64,000 nucleotides of DNA from Halolactibacillus halophilus (GCF_900115605.1 NZ_FOXC01000002.1:1-64000), one strand, 5' to 3'; numbered from the stretch's first letter, positions 14,864-23,318 are shown. Program-made: numbers and translations. Notes: generated by a model not told the origin, from the letters alone.

Positions 14864-14892
14864 TTGACATTTTTACGCAAATGTTTTAAAAT
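14864..14892 (+). promoter_or_regulatory. Rightward promoter of the lysogeny genes
   Basis: TTGACA (14864-14869), 17-base spacer, TAAAAT (14887-14892). The 17-mer TTACGCAAATGTTTTAA at 14873-14889 covers the spacer and the first bases of the -10. It would read through the leftward promoter into the repressor gene, giving a leader of roughly 210 bases. Confidence 0.7.
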
Positions 14893-14995
14893 CAATTCAT
14901 AGCTAAATAAGCCTAGAATATACCTATTAAATCAACGTTTCTAAGTTTGGCGACCTCGAAGTGCTTGTTTTTTATTAGGGGTTTTTCTTGTGCTT

Positions 14996-15018
14996 GTTAG
15001 CGTATTAAATTAGCTTAC
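14996..15018. promoter_or_regulatory. Phage switch operator, right copy
   Basis: 23-bp palindrome: GTTAGCGTAT, TAA, ATTAGCTTAC. Same half-site type as the left copy. It lies 7 bp downstream of the -10 of the leftward promoter, over its start point, so binding would block lytic transcription. Confidence 0.65.
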
Positions 15019-15025
15019 ACAAAAT

Positions 15026-15054
15026 ATATTAAAACATTTGCGTAATTTTGTAAA
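15026..15054 (-). promoter_or_regulatory. Leftward promoter of the lytic genes
   Basis: On the minus strand TTTACA (15054-15049), 17-base spacer, TAATAT (15031-15026). The spacer carries the same 17-mer as the rightward promoter, in identical position relative to -35 and -10. The two promoters point at each other across about 135 bp. Confidence 0.7.
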
Positions 15055-15109
15055 GGGTTTTTATGCATTTATTTTAATTATTTTGGGTAGCGTATAGGAG
15101 AGTGTTGAT

Positions 15110-15442
15110 ATGGCGCTATTTGAGAGATTAAAATATTTGGCTAATAAACAAGGCAAATCAATTAATGATGTAGAAGACGATATGGGTTATTCAAAAAATA
15201 CTCTTTATCGCTTAAAAAAGACGAACCCTAGCTCAGAAAAATTAAAAGAGATTGCAGATTACTTTAATGTCTCTGCTGATTATTTACTCGGCCGAACAGA
15301 CCAGGAATATTTAGATGAACCAGAAACAATTGCAGCGCATCATGACAGCTATAACTTTACAAAAGAAGAATTAGAGGAAATTGAAGAGTTTAAACGTTTT
15401 GTAGCAATGAGACGTGAAGCTCGAAAATCGAAAGGGGATTAA
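15110..15442 (+). CDS. CI-like XRE-family phage repressor
   Basis: 110 residues: an N-terminal XRE helix-turn-helix (residues 8-62, INDVEDDMGYSKNTLYRLKK, then IADYFNVSADYLLGRTD) and an acidic helical tail (KEELEEIEEFKRFV). It lacks the LexA-type self-cleavage domain of lambda CI. Together with the ImmA-like gene 2 bp downstream this resembles repressor-protease pairs such as ImmR/ImmA, where a metalloprotease removes the repressor on induction. ATAGGAGAG lies 6 bases before the ATG. Confidence 0.85.
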   Translation: MALFERLKYLANKQGKSINDVEDDMGYSKNTLYRLKKTNPSSEKLKEIADYFNVSADYLLGRTDQEYLDEPETIAAHHDSYNFTKEELEEIEEFKRFVAMRREARKSKGD

Positions 15443-15444
15443 AT

Positions 15445-15915
15445 ATGACCCTGTATGATAATTTGTTAATCGAATGTGACGAAAATGATATTGAAGTGTA
15501 CGAAATGAAGATGAGCACTAAAGGTTTGTATAGCGATAATGTTATTTGGATTAATAAATCAATAACCGGTATAGCGAAAAGAGGGTGTGTATTAGCCGAA
15601 GAGCTAGGGCATCATTATACTTCGGTCGGTAATATACTTAATCAGTCTAAGATGAACAATATAAAACAAGAAAAACGCGCTCGATCCTGGGCCTATGAAA
15701 AAGTTATACCTCTAAACAAATTTATAGAAGCACACAAAAATCTAATTTCAAGTAAATTTGAGTTAGCTGAATTCTTATCAGTGACTGAAGATTTTTTAGA
15801 CGAAGCGCTAGAACGCTATAAAGAGAAGTACGGTTTGTTTGTAGAATTCAAAGGATTTACAATCCGTTTTGAACCACTAGCAGTTTTCGAATGGTTTGAA
15901 TATAAAAATTTTTAA
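15445..15915 (+). CDS. ImmA/IrrE-family protein (anti-repressor peptidase type)
   Basis: 156 residues. The region GCVLAEELGHHYTSVGNIL aligns with the zinc site HExxH of ImmA/IrrE peptidases, but the first His is Glu (EELGHH). Many phage members I recall carry this form, so it may be a subfamily trait rather than decay. The block KQEKRARSWAYEKVIP follows, as usual. Family members cleave or inactivate the adjacent XRE repressor. GGGGA precedes the ATG, 2 bp after the repressor stop. Confidence 0.8.
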   Translation: MTLYDNLLIECDENDIEVYEMKMSTKGLYSDNVIWINKSITGIAKRGCVLAEELGHHYTSVGNILNQSKMNNIKQEKRARSWAYEKVIPLNKFIEAHKNLISSKFELAEFLSVTEDFLDEALERYKEKYGLFVEFKGFTIRFEPLAVFEWFEYKNF

Positions 15916-15923
15916 CCCACAAA

Positions 15924-15937
15924 AGAACAAACGTTCG
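15924..15937. promoter_or_regulatory. LexA-like SOS box before the integrase
   Basis: AGAACAAACGTTCG matches the Gram-positive LexA consensus CGAACRNRYGTTYC at 12 of 14 positions, with a perfect GAAC-N4-GTTC core. It lies in the 47-bp gap between the immA-like and integrase genes. Bases 1-13 are identical to the box upstream of the yolD-like operon at 34551. Confidence 0.5.
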
Positions 15938-15962
15938 CAATTGAAAGGAGTTAGAAAATACA

Positions 15963-17393
15963 ATGAATAAAACAGCGATTTATGTGCGTGTGTCGACTCA
16001 AGAGCAAGTAATGGAAGGCTACTCAATCGGTGCACAAACAGAGAAACTTAAAAGTTACTGTAGCATAAAAGATTGGACAATTTATGACATCTATACTGAC
16101 GGTGGGTTCAGTGGATCAAACATGGAACGGCCTGGTTTAACTAAGTTGATTCATGACGTTAGACAAAATAAAATTAATAACGTTTTAGTATACAAACTAG
16201 ATAGACTGTCACGGTCGCAAAAAGACACGCTGTACTTGATTGAGGATGTCTTTCTAAAACATCACGTTAACTTCGTATCAATTAATGAGAACTTTGACAC
16301 TTCATCACCATTTGGAAGAGCTATGATTGGCATATTGTCAGTCTTTGCGCAGTTGGAACGCGAACAAATTAAAGAACGATCGCACATGGGGCGAGTGGAG
16401 CGGGCGAAAGAAGGATATTTCCACGGCGGTGGGTTTATACCGATTGGATACGACTATGTAGGTGGTGTGTTGATTATCAATGAATACGAAGCGATGCAAG
16501 TCCGTAAAGTATTTAAACTTTTCTTAAATGACACACCTATCGATCGCATACAAAAGACAATGAATAGTAAGTATACTTATAAGTCAGGAAACTGGGGGAG
16601 TCATAGCGTGGTGCGTAATGTCATCACAAATAACTTGTATATAGGTAAAGTTTCGTTTGGCGGTAAAAGCTATGATGGGAAGCATCAGCCAATTATTGAT
16701 GAAGAAGTATTTAACGAGGCGAATAAACGTTATGCTGCTAGGAGTAACATAAAAGGTAAGTCCAATCCGTTCAAGTCTAAACACTTGTTGACCGGACTTT
16801 TATATTGTGGGAATTGCGGAGCACGATATTTTGCCAAAGGGAACTATAGCGGTCGCGGCGAGAATAAACGCTATTACCCATATTACACCTGCTACTCACG
16901 TGCAAAGACTAATAAAAAGCTTGTCGTTGATCCTACTTGTAAAAACACTAGTTTTCCTGTGGTCAAGTTAGAGCCAATTATCATCGAGGAGATTAAGAAA
17001 TTAGCGTTCGATCCATCACGTATTAATGAAATTAAAGGTCAAGTACCTAAAAAAGAAAACGACCAACCTGTCATCGAGAGCCGGATAGCCGAACTCGATA
17101 AACAGATTAGTCGAATGTTAGACCTATACCAAAATAATAACATGCCGTTCGAACAAATAACAGCACGAATTGAACAGCTCAATGATGAAAAAGAATCTCT
17201 CACCGATGAGCTGAATAACTTGGATATTAATCAACCCACCATTACAATTGATCAAGCAGCCGAGTTATTGAGTCGTGCGTCAGACATTTTAGATAATGGA
17301 TCAGTCGATGAGAGAAGAAAGCTTATCCACTCACTCATCGATAGAATAACTATCTACGATACTGATTTTGAAATACAGTGGTCCTTCACTTAG
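15963..17393 (+). CDS. Large serine integrase
   Basis: 476 residues. The catalytic serine is in AIYVRVST (residues 5-12). The resolvase domain continues with DRLSRSQKDTLYLIE and LEREQIKER; a recombinase domain follows near 155-270, and a zinc ribbon has CGNCG and YYTCYSR near residue 285-320. A coiled coil (ESRIAELDKQISRML) precedes the C-terminus. It integrates and excises the prophage between attP and attB. AAAGGAG lies 12 bases before the ATG. Its stop is 5 bp from the stop of rlmCD, so the attachment core should be at or near this end. Confidence 0.93.
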   Translation: MNKTAIYVRVSTQEQVMEGYSIGAQTEKLKSYCSIKDWTIYDIYTDGGFSGSNMERPGLTKLIHDVRQNKINNVLVYKLDRLSRSQKDTLYLIEDVFLKHHVNFVSINENFDTSSPFGRAMIGILSVFAQLEREQIKERSHMGRVERAKEGYFHGGGFIPIGYDYVGGVLIINEYEAMQVRKVFKLFLNDTPIDRIQKTMNSKYTYKSGNWGSHSVVRNVITNNLYIGKVSFGGKSYDGKHQPIIDEEVFNEANKRYAARSNIKGKSNPFKSKHLLTGLLYCGNCGARYFAKGNYSGRGENKRYYPYYTCYSRAKTNKKLVVDPTCKNTSFPVVKLEPIIIEEIKKLAFDPSRINEIKGQVPKKENDQPVIESRIAELDKQISRMLDLYQNNNMPFEQITARIEQLNDEKESLTDELNNLDINQPTITIDQAAELLSRASDILDNGSVDERRKLIHSLIDRITIYDTDFEIQWSFT

Positions 17394-17420
17394 GATCATT
17401 ATTTTTTAACCCTGGTAAGG
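17380..17420. other. Probable prophage-host junction (att site) at 3' end of rlmCD
   Basis: The convergent integrase and rlmCD genes are separated by 5 bp and there is no terminator between them, although terminators are common elsewhere in the window. Serine integrase genes normally lie directly beside one att site. 23S rRNA uracil methyltransferase genes are a known insertion site for streptococcal mobile elements. The core sequence cannot be fixed without the other end. Confidence 0.5.
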
Positions 17421-18787
17421 CAACTGATAACCTCCACATGCGGTGTATGAGGAAACATATCGACAGGCTGAACTTTTTGTAGTTCATAACCAAATGGCAC
17501 AAGTTCTGTAATGTCTGATGCAAACGTTTCAGGATTACATGAGACATAGATAATTCTCTCAGGCTGTGCACGGCCAATACGACGCATCACCTTACCACCC
17601 GCACCCGAACGTGGGGGATCTAGTAAAAGTAATTCCGGAATGCCGAATGACTCTAACATCTGATCAATCCCGTGACGCGCATCTTTTGCGAGGAATGTGG
17701 TATTATGAATACCATTATCCAACGCATTTCGTTTAGCTGATTCAATCGATGTTTCGACAATTTCAATCCCCGCTAACTCGCCCACTTTTTCGGCGAACGG
17801 CAGAGAAAAGGTACCCACACCACAAAAGAGATCAATCATCTTCTCTGTTGGTTGTGGTTTTGACATCTCAATTGCTAGATTCACAAGTGTTTCTGCTTGT
17901 TTAGGATTTGTTTGGAAGAAAGTATCAAACCATAACCGGTATTTAAAGCCGAACATTTCATCATAAATGAAATCACGACCACTTAAAATATATTGTTCTT
18001 CTGCTTGAGTGCGGTCACCCCAGTCTTTATTTTCAAACCACATTAAACTTTTAACGTTTGGACAATTCGTTTCGATTCGTTCGACCAGTGCTGCTTTTGC
18101 TGCTTCTAGTTCTCCGATAGGTGCTTCAGTCGCAAATAGCCCCAGCATCACCTCACCTGTATAAAACGATTGGCGAACCATCAAATGTCTGAGTAGACCA
18201 CTATGTTCATCTTTATCATAACCTGGTAAGTTAAAATTATTCGCCCACTGTTGAACTTCCATTGCATAATCTACCATCTCTTTACCAGCAATCAGACAAG
18301 TTTCAAGTGGGATGATTTTTCTCCAATTCCCTTGTTCATGAAGACCTAAATGTCCTTCTTTTGAGAACGTGAATTCCATCTTATTGCGGTAACGGTACGG
18401 TTCACCTTTCACACCAATGGTCTCTTCCACAAGTACTGGGTCAAACCCATTATTTTCAACCATTGCTTTTACATAGCGAGTCTTCTCGTTCAATTGACCA
18501 TCATATGACCAGTGTTGCCAGACACAACCACCACATAATTCAAAATGCGGACAATCTGGTGTGACACGTTCTGAAGAAGGCTCTACTAATTTTGTGTAAT
18601 CTGTTTTAATCCAGCGTTTTCCTTCACCGTCAACATTGACTTCTACTTTTTCATTTGGAATCGTTTGAGGAATTGTTAATTTTAATTTTTTTGGATTCAC
18701 TTGCCCAGTATCACGCCAAACGAACGCGCGACCAAATCCCTTTTTATCGACATAATCAATCGTTGTTTCATATTGTTTTTTACTCAT
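17399..18787 (-). CDS. rlmCD: 23S rRNA (uracil-C5) methyltransferase, RlmCD type
   Basis: 462 residues of the TrmA/RumA family. The 4Fe-4S cysteines are C79, C85 and C88 (DCPHFELCGGC), with a fourth in LETCLIAG. The SAM site is DLFCGVGTFSLP and the catalytic cysteine is C417 in YVSCNPETF. B. subtilis RlmCD methylates U747 and U1939 of 23S rRNA with SAM. Length matches that enzyme (about 459). The reading frame ends normally in LTRVKK, so prophage insertion at its 3' end has kept or restored the C-terminus. Confidence 0.9.
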   Translation of the reverse strand: MSKKQYETTIDYVDKKGFGRAFVWRDTGQVNPKKLKLTIPQTIPNEKVEVNVDGEGKRWIKTDYTKLVEPSSERVTPDCPHFELCGGCVWQHWSYDGQLNEKTRYVKAMVENNGFDPVLVEETIGVKGEPYRYRNKMEFTFSKEGHLGLHEQGNWRKIIPLETCLIAGKEMVDYAMEVQQWANNFNLPGYDKDEHSGLLRHLMVRQSFYTGEVMLGLFATEAPIGELEAAKAALVERIETNCPNVKSLMWFENKDWGDRTQAEEQYILSGRDFIYDEMFGFKYRLWFDTFFQTNPKQAETLVNLAIEMSKPQPTEKMIDLFCGVGTFSLPFAEKVGELAGIEIVETSIESAKRNALDNGIHNTTFLAKDARHGIDQMLESFGIPELLLLDPPRSGAGGKVMRRIGRAQPERIIYVSCNPETFASDITELVPFGYELQKVQPVDMFPHTPHVEVISCLTRVKK

Positions 18788-18860
18788 GTTATTTCCTCCT
18801 ACCCATAAGACACTTTAGCACATCTATCATATCATCTTTTTTATCACTTGGCGACGGGCA

Positions 18861-18892
18861 ACAAAAAAGTAGCACCAAGAGATGCTACTTTA
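18861..18892 (-). terminator. Terminator of the diguanylate cyclase gene
   Basis: AAAGTAGCA / TGCTACTTT, a 9-bp stem with an 8-base loop, followed on the minus strand by T6. It overlaps the stop codon. Confidence 0.75.
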
Positions 18893-19981
18893 AATTGACA
18901 CGGCGACTTGATTTTTCCCATTTTGTTTAGCTTGATAGAGCAATTCATCTGCACGTTTAAAGAATTGCGTTTTTGTTAAGTCATTAGATAACGGTTGAAA
19001 ACCAATACTAACCGTAATTGGTCGATTAATTTCATCATTTTTCAGATAGGCAATCTTTTTTCTGATAGATTCAATGAGCTCATAACCATCATTAATTGAT
19101 TTACTCGTGATTAAAACCGCAAATTCCTCACCACCATAACGAGCAACAATTTCATTCTCAGTAACACTGTCTTCAATTGTTCTTGCGACGCGTTTTAAAA
19201 TGATATCACCTACATCATGACCAAACTCATCGTTAATCTTTTTGAAGTTATCAATATCAATGATCGCTAGTTGGAGTGGCATGTTGTAATGAATACTCTG
19301 ATCATAAAGAAAATCTAAATATTCATAGAAAGTTCGGTGATTATACAACTCTGTTAACGGGTCCACCTTGGTTAGACGTTCCATCATAGCACTGCGCACC
19401 ATCAGCGAGCGTTCTTGTTCATTTGAGCGTTTTAAGACGTCTAAAATATCTGTGCCTCGGTCTAAGACAAGTGAGAACACTTGGTAGGCAGCTACGAGAA
19501 TAAAGAAATAAGCAAATTGCTCATAAATAGTGGCAGCTTCTCTCACCTCTGGAATTAAATAAAGTAAAATTAATCCGGTTATATTAGCAACAAAACTAAA
19601 CAATAATTCAGCCTTGCTAAAATAAATCAAACTAACCGCAAGAAAAATCACAAATAACACCTGCAAGCCAGGAACACTCGCATGGGTATAAGCTGTAATC
19701 CAAGCTAAAATTATCCCGAATATTGTCAGCATTTTCGGTTTATAAAGTCCTTTAACTTTGACCAAATATTGCACGAAAGCAATTAATACGACTTGTACAC
19801 CACTCGGCACGAAGACTTTTTCTACTAAAAACTCTAATGGCGGGTGCAGATGATACGCTTGACTCATAAAAAAACCTAGTAGTTGACCAATAAAGGCAAG
19901 ACCAACCATAAACCAATAAATTACAATAATTTTATTCATCAAAGCTTTTAAATCAATATGTAATTCGTCATGGAAAAGCAT
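18890..19981 (-). CDS. Membrane-bound diguanylate cyclase (GGDEF)
   Basis: 363 residues: about five or six hydrophobic segments up to residue 180, a short helix, then a GGDEF domain from about 205 (VDPLTELYNHRTFYEYLDFL, DIDNFKKINDEFGHDVGD, ARYGGEEFAVLI). The intact GGEEF signature predicts synthesis of cyclic di-GMP from two GTP. The product-inhibition I-site RxxD, normally five residues before the signature, reads TENE and is absent. AAGGAG lies 7 bases before the ATG. The ligand sensed by the membrane part is unknown. Confidence 0.88.
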   Translation of the reverse strand: MLFHDELHIDLKALMNKIIVIYWFMVGLAFIGQLLGFFMSQAYHLHPPLEFLVEKVFVPSGVQVVLIAFVQYLVKVKGLYKPKMLTIFGIILAWITAYTHASVPGLQVLFVIFLAVSLIYFSKAELLFSFVANITGLILLYLIPEVREAATIYEQFAYFFILVAAYQVFSLVLDRGTDILDVLKRSNEQERSLMVRSAMMERLTKVDPLTELYNHRTFYEYLDFLYDQSIHYNMPLQLAIIDIDNFKKINDEFGHDVGDIILKRVARTIEDSVTENEIVARYGGEEFAVLITSKSINDGYELIESIRKKIAYLKNDEINRPITVSIGFQPLSNDLTKTQFFKRADELLYQAKQNGKNQVAVSI

Positions 19982-20271
19982 AACGCATCTCCTTTAACAT
20001 CAGCATTTTTCACTTGTTTGAATCATTATTTCATGTTAAATTTATAATCGTTACATAAAAATTATCGCCTTATTTTATTATGGCTTTCTTTCTCATGTGA
20101 CATTTTTTTAAAAAACATGTGATTTGACTCATTCGTTTTTATTATAACTTAATTCACATAACATTTCACCTACTTCGCAAAAAAATAATTAACTTTATAA
20201 TTATAAAAATAAGTCATAATACCTAATCTGATGACAATCTTTATTTATTTCAAAGGAAACGAGGGATTCAT
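19982..20271. other. AT-rich divergent promoter interval
   Basis: The divergent diguanylate cyclase and oxidoreductase genes share this 290-bp interval. It is very AT-rich, with many possible -10 hexamers, so I do not fix a promoter. No ORF or strong repeat is seen. Confidence 0.3.
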
Positions 20272-21315
20272 GTGAAAACATTTCACATAGTTGGCGCGGG
20301 CATCGCAGGAGCCAGTATTGCTTATCATTTACTAAAACTTGGCCAACGTATCATAATCTATGACCGAGAAGATGACGGACAAGCAACAAACGCATCTGCA
20401 GGGATTATTTGTCCTTGGACGAGTCAACGGAGGAATAAAAAGTGGTATCGCCTCGTAAAAGAAGGGGCTAAATATTATCCAAACTTTATTAAGGAATTGG
20501 AGTCATTTACACAAAAATCAACCGGCTTTAGACAAAACGGTGCTCTTTGTTTATTTAAAGATGACCACATTCAAAACCTCGCCTATAAACGCATTCAGAG
20601 TAAGCAAAAAGACGCACCCGAAATGGGACAGGTGCTTAAACTTACCAGTGAAGAACTTTTAAATTTTCATCCAAGTCTTACGACTGATTTTCCGGCCGTT
20701 TTTGTCGAAGGCGGCGCACAAGTTGATGGCGCATCATTACTAAGCGCTTTAAAACACGCCATTAATTCACTAGGCGGTGAGTGGATTCATGACTCGGTAG
20801 ACCCACACACATTGGATGGTCAAGTGATTTATACTGCGGGTGCTTGGTCACATGAATATACGCCTCATCCAGAGGTGAGACATCAGCGGGCTGAATTGCT
20901 AGAGGTTGCCCTAGCCAATGATTTACAACCAGCTGTATCCCCAGTTGTGATGGGCCTTGGTCCAATGTATATTGTTCCAACAGAAACACAGCATTATATG
21001 ATTGGCACCACGCATGAAGATACAACGTCTTTTGATATCGAAACATCAGAAGACGCACGAGATTATTTATTTACTCAAGTGAAACGCTATTTTAAAGGCA
21101 CGGCATTAACAAAGGGGCAGTCATCGATTGGTCTTAGACCTTTGACTGATCAAAACTTACCATACATCGGTCCAAGCGGTAATATGTTTGTGGTTAATGG
21201 GCTCGGTTCATCCGGGTTAACAGCCGCTCCTGTCATTGGCCGAGAAGTAGCTCAGTATCTAACCGGACAGTCGCCGGTTCTTGATTTAACAGATTATCAT
21301 TCAACATCTTCATAA
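20272..21315 (+). CDS. DadA-like FAD-dependent amine/amino-acid oxidoreductase
   Basis: 347 residues. The N-terminal dinucleotide site HIVGAGIAGASIAYHL (about residues 5-20) with the acidic end of the second strand (IIYDRE) and the C-terminal GLRPLTDQNLPYIGP and NGLGSSGLTAAP match the DAO/DadA superfamily (D-amino acid or glycine oxidases, deaminating). The substrate cannot be read from the sequence. The start is GTG at 20272 after CGAGGGA; the overlapping ATG is followed at once by TGA. Single gene with its own terminator. Confidence 0.8.
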   Translation: MKTFHIVGAGIAGASIAYHLLKLGQRIIIYDREDDGQATNASAGIICPWTSQRRNKKWYRLVKEGAKYYPNFIKELESFTQKSTGFRQNGALCLFKDDHIQNLAYKRIQSKQKDAPEMGQVLKLTSEELLNFHPSLTTDFPAVFVEGGAQVDGASLLSALKHAINSLGGEWIHDSVDPHTLDGQVIYTAGAWSHEYTPHPEVRHQRAELLEVALANDLQPAVSPVVMGLGPMYIVPTETQHYMIGTTHEDTTSFDIETSEDARDYLFTQVKRYFKGTALTKGQSSIGLRPLTDQNLPYIGPSGNMFVVNGLGSSGLTAAPVIGREVAQYLTGQSPVLDLTDYHSTSS

Positions 21316-21337
21316 AGCTAAATTAAAATTGTTTAAC

Positions 21338-21378
21338 AAAAAACAGTAGCTAAGATAAATGTCTGAGCTACTGTTTTT
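21338..21378. terminator. Bidirectional terminator
   Basis: AAACAGTAGCTAAG / CTGAGCTACTGTTT, one mismatch, flanked by A-run and T-run. It serves the convergent oxidoreductase and cupin genes. Confidence 0.75.
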
Positions 21379-21397
21379 TAATTTATATTCGGTCATA

Positions 21398-21868
21398 TCA
21401 ATCCATTGTCAAATGTTTAATGATCGTGTGATGTTCTGGAAAGCGCTCAAGTAGCTCACGTTCGGTAAATAATTTAAAATCTTCAAACCGAAAACCAGGG
21501 CTAACCATACAACCAACGAGACCATATGCGCCGTCTACCGTTGAACCAAAAATAGTGCCTTTTTTAACAAGAATTTGCGGACTTTCACCCTTTTCTAGAT
21601 CAAGCCCGAGTCGCTCCGTTCTATACGTACCATCCGCTTCAATCATGTGAATCGTAAGTGCATCACCCTCATGAAAATACCATAATTCATCCGATGTTAA
21701 TTGGTGAAAGTGTGACTTGTCCCCTGCTCGAAGTAAAAAATAAATACTTGTGTATTGGGCATCATCCTTTTCTGGCTGACAATCGCCAGTAAAACTGGAA
21801 GCATAAAATCCCCCTTCTGGATGTGGGGTTAACGCTAGTTGGTCTATAATTTCTTCTATTCTTGACAT
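21398..21868 (-). CDS. Cupin, DUF985 family
   Basis: 156 residues. The family signatures are LTPHPEGGFYASSF, TSIYFLL, SHFHQLTSDELWYFHEGDAL and VSPGFRFEDFKLF. The His residues of the SHFHQL block and the downstream WYFH would line the cupin barrel. The biochemical role of DUF985 is not settled. AAAGAGAT lies before the ATG. Monocistronic, convergent with the oxidoreductase gene. Confidence 0.85.
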   Translation of the reverse strand: MSRIEEIIDQLALTPHPEGGFYASSFTGDCQPEKDDAQYTSIYFLLRAGDKSHFHQLTSDELWYFHEGDALTIHMIEADGTYRTERLGLDLEKGESPQILVKKGTIFGSTVDGAYGLVGCMVSPGFRFEDFKLFTERELLERFPEHHTIIKHLTMD

Positions 21869-21958
21869 CTCTTTCCTCCACTCTTTAAGTACATTTAGTT
21901 TCTCACTGGACTATTTCCATGATAATATAAGGCTATTACGATGACAAGGAGATTTATC

Positions 21959-22684
21959 ATGACAGATGCTTTAAAAATAAAAAAACAAGAATTGATGCGC
22001 TTTTTAATGCAGTACAAATTTGCGATTAATGAAATGATGACCAAAGTAAATATTCTAAAACAAGAGTTCACCTATATCAATGATTATAATCCAATTGAAC
22101 ATGTTACACATCGAGTTAAATCACCGAAAAGTATTCTTATGAAAGTTGAAAAGAAAGATCTTAAACCAAGCCCAGCAGTGATTAAAGAACACATTCACGA
22201 TATCGCCGGTATTCGTATTACTTGTTCGTTTGAATCTGATATTTACATCATTCGTGACATGTTAAAACAACAAGACGATATTACGTTGTTAAGTGAAAAA
22301 GATTATATCCAATCACCTAAACCAAATGGCTATCGTAGCCTTCATTTAATCTTATCGATTCCAATCTTTATGTCAGATAGGACCGAAAATGTCTGTGTTG
22401 AAGTGCAAATCAGAACAATCGCGATGGATTTTTGGGCAAGTCTTGAACATAAAATTTACTATAAGTTTAACAAACAAGTACCCAAGCATTTAAACATTGA
22501 ACTGACTGAAGCTGCGGAAGCTGCTCATAAACTTGATCAAAAAATGGAAAAATTACACCGAGAAATGGCTGAGATAAAAGCAGAGTATGAAGAAGATCCA
22601 TTAGAAGAATTGAATTTAGACAATGAACGCTTTCAACTTCCTATACAATTTTTAAACACATTCTTAAATGATGATGATCTATAA
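21959..22684 (+). CDS. Small alarmone synthetase, (p)ppGpp synthase
   Basis: About 241 residues with a stand-alone RelA/SpoT synthetase domain: HRVKSPKSILMK, HDIAGIRITCSF, KPNGYRSLHLI and EVQIRTIAMDFWASLEHKIYYK. No hydrolase domain. It transfers pyrophosphate from ATP to GDP or GTP, like RelP/RelQ (YwaC/YjbM) of Bacillus. AAGGAG lies 7 bases before ATG 21959; the frame opens earlier at 21941 without a better site. The C-terminal tail is acidic. Which of RelP or RelQ it is cannot be decided here. Confidence 0.88.
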   Translation: MTDALKIKKQELMRFLMQYKFAINEMMTKVNILKQEFTYINDYNPIEHVTHRVKSPKSILMKVEKKDLKPSPAVIKEHIHDIAGIRITCSFESDIYIIRDMLKQQDDITLLSEKDYIQSPKPNGYRSLHLILSIPIFMSDRTENVCVEVQIRTIAMDFWASLEHKIYYKFNKQVPKHLNIELTEAAEAAHKLDQKMEKLHREMAEIKAEYEEDPLEELNLDNERFQLPIQFLNTFLNDDDL

Positions 22685-23079
22685 GTACAATAGACATAAA
22701 AGAAGCTCTTTCCATTGATGGATGAGAGATTTCTTTTTGTATCTGATCTATTGTGAACCCTGTTTTTCTAGCGTCTGAGATCAAGCGTCATCTGTTAATG
22801 ACGAACGTCCCATCACCTTCTCAACAAGCGCACGTACCGAAACAAAAATTAAAGGTACTTCATAAATATAGCGAGGAATATTCAACATTTCTTTTGATGA
22901 TGGTCACTGAATGCGTTAGTCTGTGATTGGTTTATAAGGACTCCACTAATACTAACTTCATGTTGTTCTACAGGTTCTTTGATTGAACGCTTTTAGGCTA
23001 ACACATTGATAATGACTTGTGTCCATTCTTGTTCTAGTAACTTATTAATCCGTCCTTCTGATAAACCTTCCTTATATCA
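22685..23079. other. Decayed interval with no intact gene
   Basis: Both strands are full of stops. Short stretches on the minus strand still look coding (for example GLSEGRINKLLEQEW around 23025-23070 and MLNIPRYIYEVPLIFVSVRA around 22845-22900), but in different frames. It reads as remains of at least one lost gene, possibly a transposase. I cannot name the source. Confidence 0.4.
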
Positions 23080-23177
23080 TTTAATATTATCGCGTCATCC
23101 AGGTTTTGAAATATTTATCGCATTAAGGCGAGAAGACACCTTCCTCAAGTGCGTCAGCACTAGGTGGGGGTAGTTCA
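23080..23177 (+). mobile_element. Relic of an IS200/IS605-type element end (TnpB 3' end and hairpin)
   Basis: The plus strand contains a degraded stretch resembling the TnpB C-terminus (N-x-x-A-S...N-I), then a structured end: AGTGC-GTCA-GCACT hairpin at 23149-23161 inside ACCT/AGGT arms, followed by GTGGGGGTAGTTCAA. Ends of the type GGGGTAGTTCA are typical of the right end and omega-RNA region of TnpB-carrying elements. No intact tnpA or tnpB is present. Recognition rests on pattern memory. Confidence 0.4.
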
Positions 23178-23318
23178 ATTATAATAGGAAGATAATTCGT
23201 CGACCTTTTACTTAGAATTAACAGCGACAATAGTTAAACACAAAAAGAAGGATGATCGCTCATTTAGTTAGCAATCATCCTTCTTCATTTTCTGTCACAC
23301 GTTTGTTACATTAACATA

